Shown: positions 1 to 8,577 of the stretch, one piece after another
How positions within the stretch are numbered: position 1 is the first letter of the stretch
Layout: every line of letters starts with the position of its first letter
Assembly (NCBI RefSeq): GCF_000611645.1
Contig: NW_014012511.1
Coordinates: 1 to 13,590 of the forward strand
DNA length: 13,590 bases
Reading direction: 5' to 3'
Origin: Monoraphidium neglectum
Taxonomy: Eukaryota; Chlorophyta; Chlorophyceae; Sphaeropleales; Selenastraceae
The notes under the pieces: model-generated
What the model was told of the DNA's origin: nothing
Seen by the model: only the letters and a program-made list of their open reading frames with translations
Database searches by the model: none
Program-made: the position numbers and the translations under genes

Positions 1-638
1 CATCAGCGAGGGGCAATCCAAGAGGGGATGAGCAGGGTGCGGCCGGCTGCAGGACGCTGCGGTACAGGCGGCGCGAGGGGCGGCGGTTGTCGGGGCCCAC
101 CTGGGAAGCCACGTGCTGGTCGCCGACCACGACGTTCGAGTAAGGGTCTGGGTTGGAGCGCTCCCCGACCTCAGCTGCCGCCCTGTGGCCGTACGCCTCG
201 GACTGCTCCGCCTCGGAGGCCCCGACGTAGGCCGTGCCGCTCTCCTGCTCGCCCACCTCCTGTGTGCCCTGGTCCAGCACCTCGGGGGCCTCGTCTGACA
301 AAAGGGTGCGCGAGGCAGCGGCAGGGGGCTTGTCACGCGTTGACGCACCAACGGCGGCGGCGGCTGCTGTGCGCGCGTGCCTGTTGGTGCGCCCCAAGGG
401 GTAAGCCCCCGGGGCAATTTGCTTGCTGCCCATGGCCCTGCCGGCAACCGCGCCGCCAGGGCTGATGATGGAGTATGGCGCATACGCTGCTACGTCACCG
501 CCACGCCTTTGTCAGCATAGATATATACGCGTCTTGCCTGCGTACAATGCATGCATTCTCACCTGCAAGCGCCATCTGCGCGGCCAGGACTGACACCGCC
601 AGCAGGGCTACCAGCAGCAAGCTGCTGCGGCGCGCCAT
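1..638 (-). CDS. Secreted protein of unknown function, 5' part, two exons, 3' end outside window
   Basis: I do not recognise the family. Exon 1 (638-563) starts with ATG and encodes a textbook signal peptide: MARRSS, then the hydrophobic run LLLVALLAVSVLA, then AQMALA as a likely cleavage site. It ends in phase 1 at a GTGAGA donor (562-561). A 73-base intron carries a CTGAC branch-like site and a GTAG acceptor. Exon 2 starts at 489, joins in frame, and stays open to base 1. The mature part begins AYAPYSIISPGG, has an alanine run near residue 65, then an acidic stretch rich in Glu, Gln, Ser and Tyr (SDEAPEVLDQG, AEQSEAYGH). It has no membrane segment or catalytic motif. An alternative donor (CAG/GTGGGC at 101-100) could end exon 2 there. 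The signal peptide and splice are seen directly; secretion is inferred. An extracellular or wall role would fit but is not shown. Confidence 0.72.
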
Positions 639-1195
639 GTCGCTCTCACGACCTGTATGATGGTGTGTGACCAGAGGGTGACTTTCAATATATGTATGTC
701 AACTTCATAATTGCTTCAAGGAGTTTTCGGGAGCTCAAGCCGCCGAACGTGCTGAGAACAGCCAAACCACCCGCGGGCCAAGACCAGTATGACCACGCGT
801 TGCAGGGGCAAATCTGTTCAGGAGTTGCATCCCACCTTGTATATTCTGCGTTTTGTCTCGAGGACGAGGGCCTGACCCGGCGGAGGTTGCACACGACCTT
901 GACAATCAGACTTGGCTTCAGAACGGTTTCCTTCGTTGAATGTACAGTGGTGACATTTGCGGAAAGAATCAGGTCAACCCGCTTGATATACTCGTGAGAG
1001 AAAAGCTGATGCTGCCATACGCACGGTGCTGCTGATTGGGAAGCTGACCAGCATGAGCTGAAACCACCGTGGCAGCCATGAAGCCAGGCCGGGCTGCTGG
1101 GATTTGGTGTGGAGACGGAAGGTGACGTCTGCGCACGAGGATCATGTTGCGTTTCTAGGTTCATAATTTGTTTAATTGAGCTCACGGTCATCAGA

Positions 1196-1200
1196 TTACA
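1196..1200 (-). terminator. TGTAA polyadenylation signal (green-algal type)
   Basis: The plus strand reads TTACA, so the minus strand carries TGTAA, the usual polyadenylation signal of chlorophyte nuclear genes. It is the only copy I found on the minus strand between the F-box stop codon (1666) and the next minus-strand gene. It would give that gene a 3' UTR of about 450-470 bases, a normal length for green algae. If the small ORF at 1227-1475 is real it could serve that gene instead. A five-base match is weak evidence alone; its position is what supports it. Confidence 0.4.
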
Positions 1201-1226
1201 CTCAGCCGGCTTCAGTGTGGCTGCCC

Positions 1227-1475
1227 TCAATCAGGGCTGCCCGGGCTCAGGCATGTTGCCAGAAGGGCAGAGATGGCAACAACCAGGCAGGCAGCTACCA
1301 CCCGCACGCCTGAAGCAAACATCTTGTGATGGCCTGCAGGTCTTGCTTGTGCCTTGGGCGGTTGCCCAACAATAATCGTAATAAAGGTACATACGACCAA
1401 GCAGCAACCACCAATGGCGACAGCAAGGCCAGTCATTACGGTACAGGTAAAACCCACAACAAGACTCACACTCAT
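1227..1475 (-). CDS. Tentative small membrane protein, 82 residues, two hydrophobic segments
   Basis: Unrecognised. The minus-strand ORF starts with ATG at 1475 and ends with TGA at 1227. Its translation has a long hydrophobic stretch at about residues 3-37 (including VMTGLAVAIGGCCLVVCTF), a short polar linker with QPPKAQARP, and a second hydrophobic stretch at about residues 53-75 (VVAACLVVAISALLATCL). That gives a two-helix membrane topology. A TGTAA lies 27 bases after the stop. Against it: the third codon positions are far less GC-rich than in the neighbours, no initiation context or splice site supports it, and it sits where the 3' UTR of the F-box gene would run. It may be a chance ORF inside that UTR. 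Confidence 0.25.
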   Translation of the reverse strand: MSVSLVVGFTCTVMTGLAVAIGGCCLVVCTFITIIVGQPPKAQARPAGHHKMFASGVRVVAACLVVAISALLATCLSPGSPD

Positions 1476-1665
1476 CCACAGTCATGGCAACGAGGCCGTG
1501 TGGGAAGGTTCGATTGTACATGCGGTTGGAACAGCGCTGGGTGCCCTTGTGGGGCCGCGACGGTCCCGCAAATCCCAGCTCATGATCAAGATGTATCCCC
1601 CGCTCTCTCTACAAGCCGAAACCCGGCCACCCACTCCAAACACACCCAGCGATCGCCTACAGGTA

Positions 1666-3832
1666 TCACCCTGGCAGGAAAACATCCATCTTGGAGGCCG
1701 GCAGGTTGAGCGGCGTCGTCAGCACCTGCTCCCACGGCACAAACACAAACGGCGCCAGCCCGCGCCGGTGCTCCTGCCGCTGCGCGCCGTCCCCGTACTC
1801 GTCCTCGGCGCGCGGGTCGGTGGGGAATGGCGAAGACGAGCCTGTCTCCCAGTCGTAGGTGCACAGGCTCTCAACATCCAGCCGGTCCCACGCGCCGGCC
1901 ACTGTGGATCGCACCCCCAGCTTGGCCCGCACCTCCGTGCCCCGCGAGTTGGGGTACGAGATGACGGTGCGCAGCTGCCCGCCTTGGATGCAGTAGCGGC
2001 CGATGTAGACGTGCTGCGCGTCGTCGGCGGCGCCGCCGCGGCCGTAGGCCCCGGGGGCCTTGGCGGCGGCCTGGAGCGCCGCGGGCGTGCGGGCCAGGGA
2101 GCGGGCGACCAGCTTCAGGACGTGCGGGCTGGTGCGGTACAGCATCTGCGGGGACGTGGAGATGCAGGGACGTGGTTGGGGGTTGGGAAGGTGGGGGGAT
2201 GGGAGGGGGCTGAGGCGGGGCCGGCATCGAGCACGCGGGTCTGCTTGGGCTTGGTGCGCTTGACAGAGGATGTGCAGTGGCAAGAGGATGAGCCTGGACG
2301 CCTCGCCTGACACAGCACCGAGGGACCTGCCTGCCGTGCTTGGCGGGCCCCGCACCCTCGACCAACCACACAGCCCCCCTTGACCATTATCCTCCCTGGC
2401 CCCGCCGCACTCGGCGCGCACCTGTCCGTTGGGAAAGAAGCGGTAGTAGCGGTAGTAGCATGCCAGGAAGACAGTGTTGGAGCGGTGCAGCTCGACAGCG
2501 CCCACGCGGATGTAGGTGTTGCGCGCCACGTACACTGCGGATGAGGCGCAGGACACCCCATGACGTGGGTGAGACACATACCAAGGGACCAAGCCAGTGC
2601 TCATGGCACTCACGCGGCCGCGCAGCATTGGGTGTGCACGTGGGCACGTGCGCAGGTGGCCCCTCTGCATGAGACAGCAGCAGCGGGGCCACCCGAGCCG
2701 TAACAAAGTCTCTTGGCGCACCTCCGTCGAAGCGAACGTGCGGGACCTCCAGGAACATTCTACGCCAGGAGCAGCTGCAAGAATCAGAGGGTTGTGCGTG
2801 TGTGGATGTGCGCATGGCAGACCCGGCCTTCGTGTTGCTTGCGCCTGAGATGGGTGCAAGGGTGACGCTGTATGCCGCCGTCCCGGCTGCAAGCTTTGCC
2901 AGCTGCCCATCACAGCCTAAAATGCAGGCCTATACTAGACATGCAGACTTGCCATGACGGCCATAACTTGCGCCTCCCAATGAATGCGTGCTGGAAGCTC
3001 GCAGTACAGCCGGCATCCTGCGCAACTGAACCCACCCATACTTCTGCGCCAACGTCCTGTGCAGCTGCGCAGGCGCAATGTCCTTGTGCGCTGGTGGAGA
3101 CAGCGCCTCCCTAGCCGCTGCCTCCCAGAGGTTGGGGTTCTGCGCAACGTTGACGAAATGCGGGCGGCATCAACACAGATGCGTCGCCGCTGCCGCACGC
3201 CCCCACGTATATTGATGCTCATCGTCAAAATACTGCAGATCACGGAGCCGGCTGCTGGCGGCAGCATCCAACCACGTGCTGTGACTCACCCTGGCGAGGA
3301 ATCGCCACTGCCGGCACACGCACGCGGCGCGACCGAGGGCATACGGCCCGATGCGGCTGAAGATCGTCGTCATCATTTCATCAGTGAACGCGCGCTGGAT
3401 GAGCGCCAGGGACTCCTCATCCTGGGAGTTGCACGAGAATCACAAACGGAAGCCAGGCCGCTGCTCAGGCCAAATGGCAGCAGCCCATGCGGGCTTGATT
3501 GGACTGCAGCACGTGCGCCACTCGCTGCTGTCGCAGCAGCGCCGCTGGCCGCGCGCTGCCCGAGGCGGCCGACGCGGAAGGCAGCATTACAGGCAAGCGC
3601 TGCCAAATATATCAGACTATAACTGCGGCGCTCCCAAAAGCACAGCCTCGCGCAAGCCCCGCGGGGTGCATGTGCTGATGATCGGGTCGGAGAGCCCGGT
3701 GCGCACCTCAACATTGTACATCGGTCGAGGCTTCAGCAGGACACCATACAATTGCAGCCATGGCCTCGGCTCAGAAAACGTGTGATGATGCTGGGGCAGA
3801 ACTCCGCCAGCAGGGCCCTCCACCCACACCAT
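1666..3832 (-). CDS. FBXO9: F-box protein, FBXO9-like, six exons (first exon tentative)
   Basis: Predicted substrate receptor of an SCF (SKP1-cullin-F-box) ubiquitin ligase. Exons: 3832-3707 (tentative, 42 residues), 3421-3290, 3139-3036, 2774-2722, 2534-2422, 2145-1666. The last five join in frame with GTGAGT, GTGGGT, GTGCGC and GTGCGC donors and CAG acceptors, giving 293 residues; about 335 with exon 1. The F-box is in exon 2 (FTDEMMTTIFSRIG, then ACVCRQWR); exon 3 continues it with NPNLWEAAAREA. Exons 4-5 carry the FBXO9 signature: SWRRMFLEVPHVRFDG, then VYVARNTYIR and CYYRYYRFFPNGQ. Exon 6 ends in APFVFVPWEQV and LNLPASKMDVFLPG, the plant/algal form of the C-terminus. The N-terminal TPR-like part of animal FBXO9 is not seen. 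In animals FBXO9 acts on PIKK-complex factors (TTI1, TEL2); that target is not shown here. The family call is firm; the true start is not. Confidence 0.88.
3707..3832 (-). other. Candidate first coding exon of the F-box gene
   Basis: The minus-strand ATG at 3832 opens a 42-codon reading frame, starting MVWVEGPAGG and ending KPRPMYNVE, that reaches a GAG/GTGCGC donor in phase 0. This joins cleanly to the F-box exon at 3421 across a 285-base intron with a pyrimidine-rich end (CTCGTGCAACTCCCAG). There is no homology support. An extra exon from a second acceptor at about 3600 (branch-like CTGAT, then ATATATTTGGCAG) is possible inside this intron; it would add a frame beginning RLPVMLPSAS. The start could also be the ATG at 3718 or, at worst, that at 3379. 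Confidence 0.4.
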
Positions 3833-4050
3833 GATGCTGAATGTAATTGATTCAACAAACTCTCATAGTTATGATTGTGACAGGCGATCAACTCGCTGCG
3901 CCAGTTTGATTTTCAGTGACGACAACACTGAGCGGACGCGTTTGAACATGACGAGGCTGTGTGTAGAGCTCCCGCACTCACGATCGCTGGCAGTCAACGT
4001 TCAAAATTGTGATGGTGTAGACCGCTGATGTCTGGCATGCTTGCGGCGGT

Positions 4051-4069
4051 GCGCAGCGCAGCGCAGCGC
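4051..4069. repeat. Short tandem repeat, GCGCA pentamer, nearly four units
   Basis: The sequence shows three perfect GCGCA units and a fourth ending in C instead of A. It lies in the divergent promoter region. No function is evident; short GC repeats like this are common in algal spacers. Confidence 0.7.
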
Positions 4070-4128
4070 CATCAACGCGCAACCCGCATGCTGCTCGATG
4101 TTGTGCACCTATATGGCCCAGAGGATAC

Positions 4129-4155
4129 ATGATTAGCAGGAGCAATTGTGAATAG
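4129..4155 (+). other. Upstream ORF of eight codons before the LRRIQ1-like gene
   Basis: An ATG at 4129 opens MISRSNCE and stops at TAG. It lies entirely in the leader if transcription starts before it. A second upstream ATG at 4198 opens a 20-codon frame ending at 4260 that overlaps the proposed main start at 4233. Whether either is in the mRNA depends on the transcription start, which the sequence does not show. Confidence 0.35.
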
Positions 4156-4232
4156 CCAAGTGCCAGTCAGCTTCGACAGCCCCGTTGCGACCGGCGCATG
4201 CAGTTGACCGTCCTGCCCACAGCCTCCAGCAC

Positions 4233-5403
4233 ATGGCGCTCCATGCCGAGCTGCGGCTGACCAGCCCAGAGGCCAGCTTTGATGTGGAACAGGCGCTGGC
4301 CCACGAGCTTGCGGCACTGACCGACCAGCCCGCCAGCTGCCGCAGCAGCAGGAGCTTGTGGTCGGTGGGGCTTGGGCTATGCGGTGGCGTGGCTGCTGAC
4401 GACCCGGGTGAGCAATGATTGGAGGGGCACGCGCCTGCAGCGCTTCTCAATGTTTGGCAAGCTGTGACGTCTTTGTTGTTTACAAGGATCCATTCGCGGC
4501 CACATGCGGACGGCAAGCTGTTAATGAAGCAAGCAGCATCCCTCCCTCCCATGCACACTGGCACGCTCCCACATGCAGCCGCTACGCCCCGCGACTTGCC
4601 AGGCGACGAAGGCCCCGAGCCCGACGTCTTCACAGCACTAAGAGACGCCGTGGCCCGCCGCGACCAGCTGCTCGCCCAGGTGTCGTCCACTCTCGGGGAC
4701 GCCCAGCTGCAGCTGCAGCAGGCGCGCGGGGAGGCGCATGGCGGCGGCAGTGGCCGCGGGCTCGGCCGCAGCAGCGGCACGCGGGGCTGCCATGAGGTAG
4801 GGCAGCAAGATGGGCAGGCAGCCGCCTTGGAGGAGGAAGCGGGGTTTGGGCAAGGTCCAGGGGAGGCGGAGCAGGGAACGGGCAGCTTCCACCCGCTCAT
4901 GCCCGCCGTGACGCGCGAGGCGTTGAGCGCCGCGATTGCGACGTTTGGGGGCGCAGACGTTTCAAGCAACGCGGATGAAAACGACGATGGCAGCGATAGC
5001 TGCAGAAACAGCGATGGCAGTGGCGTCAGCGCCGAAGCAGCAAACTCCAGCTGCCTTGGCGCAGCGGAGCCGGCGGCTTATGGCGTGGATGGCGGCGATG
5101 GCCATGTTTCAGCACTTCCCTTGGCCATGGCGGGCCCATCATGGATCTCAAATGACATCAGCACATCACGGGAAGGGTATGAGACACAGATACCAATGCC
5201 ACCTGTGCAATCAGAGTCCACCACTCCTCCAGCTGCAGGCGCGTCGATCGGCGTGTGCGACGGAGGGGTGCGCGCGGATTCGCCGGAGGCAAGCGGCGCC
5301 AGCCCCGGCGAACCTGCGCAGGCGCCTGGGCAGTTGCAGGAGGTGTCTTTGCAGCAACAGCGGTGCATGCATATGCAGGTTAAGCATGATTCCGAGACTG
5401 AGT

Positions 5404-5441
<38 letters not shown>

Positions 5442-8400
5442 GACGCAGGCCCCCAGCTGCGGCAGTCATGTACTGGCATTCAAGCGTGCTTGCCGTCAGA
5501 GCTCGCTGCGCAGATGGCGCAGCACGCCGCGGCAACGGCGCGGCGGGCGGCGGAGCGCCGAGCGGCATTGCAAGTAATTGAGGAGCGGGCGGCAGAGCAC
5601 GGGCGGCGGTGCGTGGCGGCCTGGCGCATCGCGCGCGCTTGGCGGCGCTACCGCGGCGGGCCCCAGCGCGGCGCAAGGCTCCAGGCGGTCATCACGCTAC
5701 AAGCGGGCGCGCGCGGCGCGGCGGCGCGCCGCCGGTGCGCGGCGCTGCGGCGGGCGCGCGACGCGCTATCGGGCCTTAAGGCAGCCCTTGAGGCGGGCGG
5801 CCCTGACTGCGCGGGCAGCGCCCTCCTGCAGGCTGAGTCAGCGGGGGTTGCAGTTGAAGCGCACGCCATGGCCGCGGCTTTCCAGCTGTCGTGCGACGCA
5901 GCTGCGCGGCAGCTTCGCGAGGCGTCCAAGGGTGGCGGCCACCCGGCGCACGCCGCTGCGCAGGCGCATGCGGCACGGTTCGGGCAACTTGCGGCACTCT
6001 CGCGTGAGTGCGAGGAGCGTTTCCAGGTGCGCCAGCACGCCGCTTGGAGTGCTTTTGCGGAGGCTGCCGCGTCGGCTCCGGCGCGTGCTGTAGCTGCAGC
6101 CGCGGAAGCAGCAACAAACTTGGGCGCGAGCCCAGCGGACGTGGCAGCTGCGATCGATCGCGCACGTGCCAGGGACGCCGAGGCCGCAGCATCCGCTGCA
6201 GCGGCTGCTGCGGCAAGCCCGTTCGACGCAAACGGGTTTAATGCGGCGGTGACGTGGTGCGAGCGGTTGGGCCTTGGCGTTGATGCTGCGGCAGCGCGCG
6301 CTGTGCTCGAGCAAAGGAAGCGGGCGGCAGTCACCAAGCTGTGGCAGGCGTGCGCTTTGGACGAGCCTTGGCCATGGGTGACGTTGGTGCAGCTTGAGCA
6401 GCACCAGCAGCAGGTGGCGCAGCATGCGGCACAGCGGGAGGTGCGGCGCGTTCGCGGCTCTCCTGCAGCTGAGATTGCAGAGTGCCGAGGCCTGGGGCTT
6501 GACTTGGAAGCCGCACAGGCAGAGGCGTCCTGGAGGGCGGCGCTTGCGGAGGCGCTGCAGCGCCTGCAGGCCGCCGCCTCGACTGGCTCGGACGCCGACG
6601 CAACAGCGGCGCTGCAGCAGGCGGAGCAAATGGGGGCAGCGGGCTCTGACCTGGAAGCTGCCATGCAGCCACTGCAGGACCGCAGAAGCCGAGCAATGTC
6701 ACAGCTTGCGGCCGCCGCGGGATCCGGCGGGATGACACAGCTGGTCGAGACGCAGCGACAGGCGGCGTTGCTGGGATGCTGCGGCGCAGAGGTGGAGCGG
6801 CACGCGGCTGTTTTCCAGGGGAGGCGCCGCGCAGCAGCAGAGCAGGTCGCAGCAGCAGCGCGGAGCTGCTGTCGCATGCTGCGACGCACCACGTGCGGCG
6901 GGTCCACTGCTGCCACATGCCGTGCTGCTGTTGAGGCCTGGCTGCAGGCGGTGGAATGTGGAAGTGGCTGCGCCGGCCGAGGCGAGGGGACTGGCAGCAC
7001 ACCTGCAGCCGGTGCTTCAGCTGCCTCCTCCAAGCTACCACAGGAGGTCAGCTCACACCTGCAGCAACTGGCCGAGAGCGCGGCGGCATGCCGCTCCCTG
7101 GGAGCGGTTGCTTGCCTGCGCCACGCCCTGAGGGCGGTAGCAGCACGGTGCTCACAGGTTGAGGCAGACTGCGGCAGCGTAGTTGCGGCGGGGTGGGTTT
7201 CCACCGACGCGAGAGCAGCTCCCAGCCCGCCGGCGTGGGAGGGGGATGGGTCGGAGGAGGCGGTAGCTGCTTGGGAGGACGGGGGCGGCGACTTGCACAG
7301 GCAGGATCAGCAGTGGAGCATGCACAGTCAGCAGGCCCGGGAAGAGGAGGGGATGGACACAGCAACGGACGCGATGTTGTCGCTGGCGAGGCTCCGGGTT
7401 GTGGCGTCAGAGACGCGCGGCGCTGCCCTCCAGTGGCGTGCGCAGCAGGCCGGGCTGCGTCGCGCAGCTGCCGCCAACAGAGCCGCCCAGGTGTCTCCCC
7501 GCACCTGTGCTACCCCACCGGGGGACGCTGCCGCAGCAGCCGCCCGTACAGACTCATGCGCCGCTCCCGCCGGCGCGGCGGGCGCCGCGCTGGCAGACAA
7601 GGTCCGTGCCAACTTGGGGGCCGGCGCGGACCCTGCAGGCGCGGCTGAGCTGGATTTGAGCCTGGAGCAGCTGGAGTGCATCGAGGGGCTGGCGCGGCAC
7701 TGCCCTGAGCTGCAGGTGGGCGGCTGGGCAAGGCGTAGAGCGCGCACCCTCGCTTTGTGTTGAAGCTGGGTCGAGCAGTGCGCTGCGTGCGCCTGCGCAA
7801 CAATGGTCTTGGTACGAGGTCCCGAAGTCTGGACGCGACCGGGCCGTGACGCCGCCGACGTCGGCAAACGGCTACGCCGATGGCAGGCGGAATTTTCCGC
7901 ACCGCAACCCGCGTCCGTCCGGGGTTGCCTTCAAGGCGACCGGTCGCTGTTGACGCAGGCGCCTGACTGACTTAGCCTTCCGTCTCAAATGCGTTGCATT
8001 GCAGGTGCTCAGGGTGGATGGCAACCAGCTTGCGCGGCTGCACGACGCGTCGGCGTTGCTGAGCCTGCGGGAGCTGCATGCCCGGGTGAGGCACGGCGCC
8101 GGCGTGAGCGCGCCACAAAGCGCGTGCACCAGCCACGGCCCTCCCGCGCGGTGCACGCTGTGTGACTTGGTTTGCCCGCCTGCCGCGCACGTTTTGCTGC
8201 TTGCCCCCTGCTCTCACAGTGCAGTGTCCATGACCCGCATCTTTTCATCTGGGCAGAACAACAGGTTGCAGGAGCTGCCCCCCGTCTGGGGTCTTTCAAG
8301 ACTGCGCAAGCTGTGCCTCGACGGCAACCGCCTGCAGTATATCATGCCGCCCGCGGCTGCCACGCGGCCCATGCCCGATGGCAAGGGGGAGCAGGGCCTG

Positions 8401-8523
8401 CAGGCGCCGGCACCGGCGGCGCTGCACACGCTGTCGCTGGCCCAAAACCAGATAGAATCCTTTCAGGCCGCCGGCCGCTGCGGCGGCGGAACCGCAGTAG
8501 GGGCCACAGCGGGTGACAGCAGC

Positions 8524-8577
<54 letters not shown>

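Larger units (their letters stand above)
639..1665. other. Intergenic region: 3' flank of the F-box gene and promoter side of the left-edge gene
   Basis: About 1 kb without a confident gene. Base composition is clearly more AT-rich than in the flanking exons. It holds the 3' flank of the minus-strand F-box gene (stop at 1666), one tentative small minus-strand ORF (1227-1475), a minus-strand TGTAA at 1196-1200, and the upstream region of the left-edge gene. A TATATT-like run near 686-697 lies about 50 bases before that gene's start codon on the minus strand and may be its core promoter. Other ORFs here, on both strands, show no motif, no splice support and no codon bias like the real exons. 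Confidence 0.6.
3833..4232. promoter_or_regulatory. Head-to-head promoter region between the F-box and LRRIQ1-like genes
   Basis: About 400 bases separate the presumed start codons of two divergent genes, so both promoters should lie here. The left half is AT-rich for this genome (around 3838-3880). The right half holds two AATTGTGA sites (4005-4012 and 4144-4151), a tandem GCGCA pentamer run (4051-4069) and a CTATATGG element near 4119-4126, about 110 bases before the plus-strand start codon. No canonical TATA box is placed with confidence. The bidirectional role is inferred from gene orientation only. Confidence 0.5.

Noticed and set aside
28..465. A 145-codon plus-strand ORF at the left edge
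   Set aside because: It is antisense to the signal-peptide gene's second exon, and its Pro/Arg-rich translation is typical of an antisense shadow.
685..1230. A 181-codon minus-strand ORF in the left spacer
   Set aside because: Mixed composition, no hydrophobic or conserved segment, and no codon bias like the real exons.
1354..2310. A 318-codon plus-strand open frame over the F-box gene's last exon
   Set aside because: It lies opposite conserved F-box family sequence (minus strand) and begins in spacer; the translation has no recognisable domain.
4419..4578. Extension of the main LRRIQ1-like frame upstream to about 4419 as the true N-terminus
   Set aside because: The frame opens with TTG and not ATG there. 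A GTGAGC donor at 4408 and a CATGCAG acceptor at 4578 join an upstream ATG exon in phase, which explains the stretch better as a 171-base intron. A start at the ATG at 4524 remains possible.
5648..7204. A 518-codon open frame on the minus strand opposite exon 2 of the LRRIQ1-like gene
   Set aside because: It is a shadow: GC-rich codons on the plus strand rarely create stops on the other strand. Its translation is Ala/Ser/Cys/Arg-rich with no motif, while the plus frame holds IQ motifs and the repeat array.
5409..8577. CAG/AGC runs as a possible CRISPR-like or mobile element
   Set aside because: They are pure trinucleotide microsatellites in coding frames, without spacers, terminal inverted repeats or target-site duplications.
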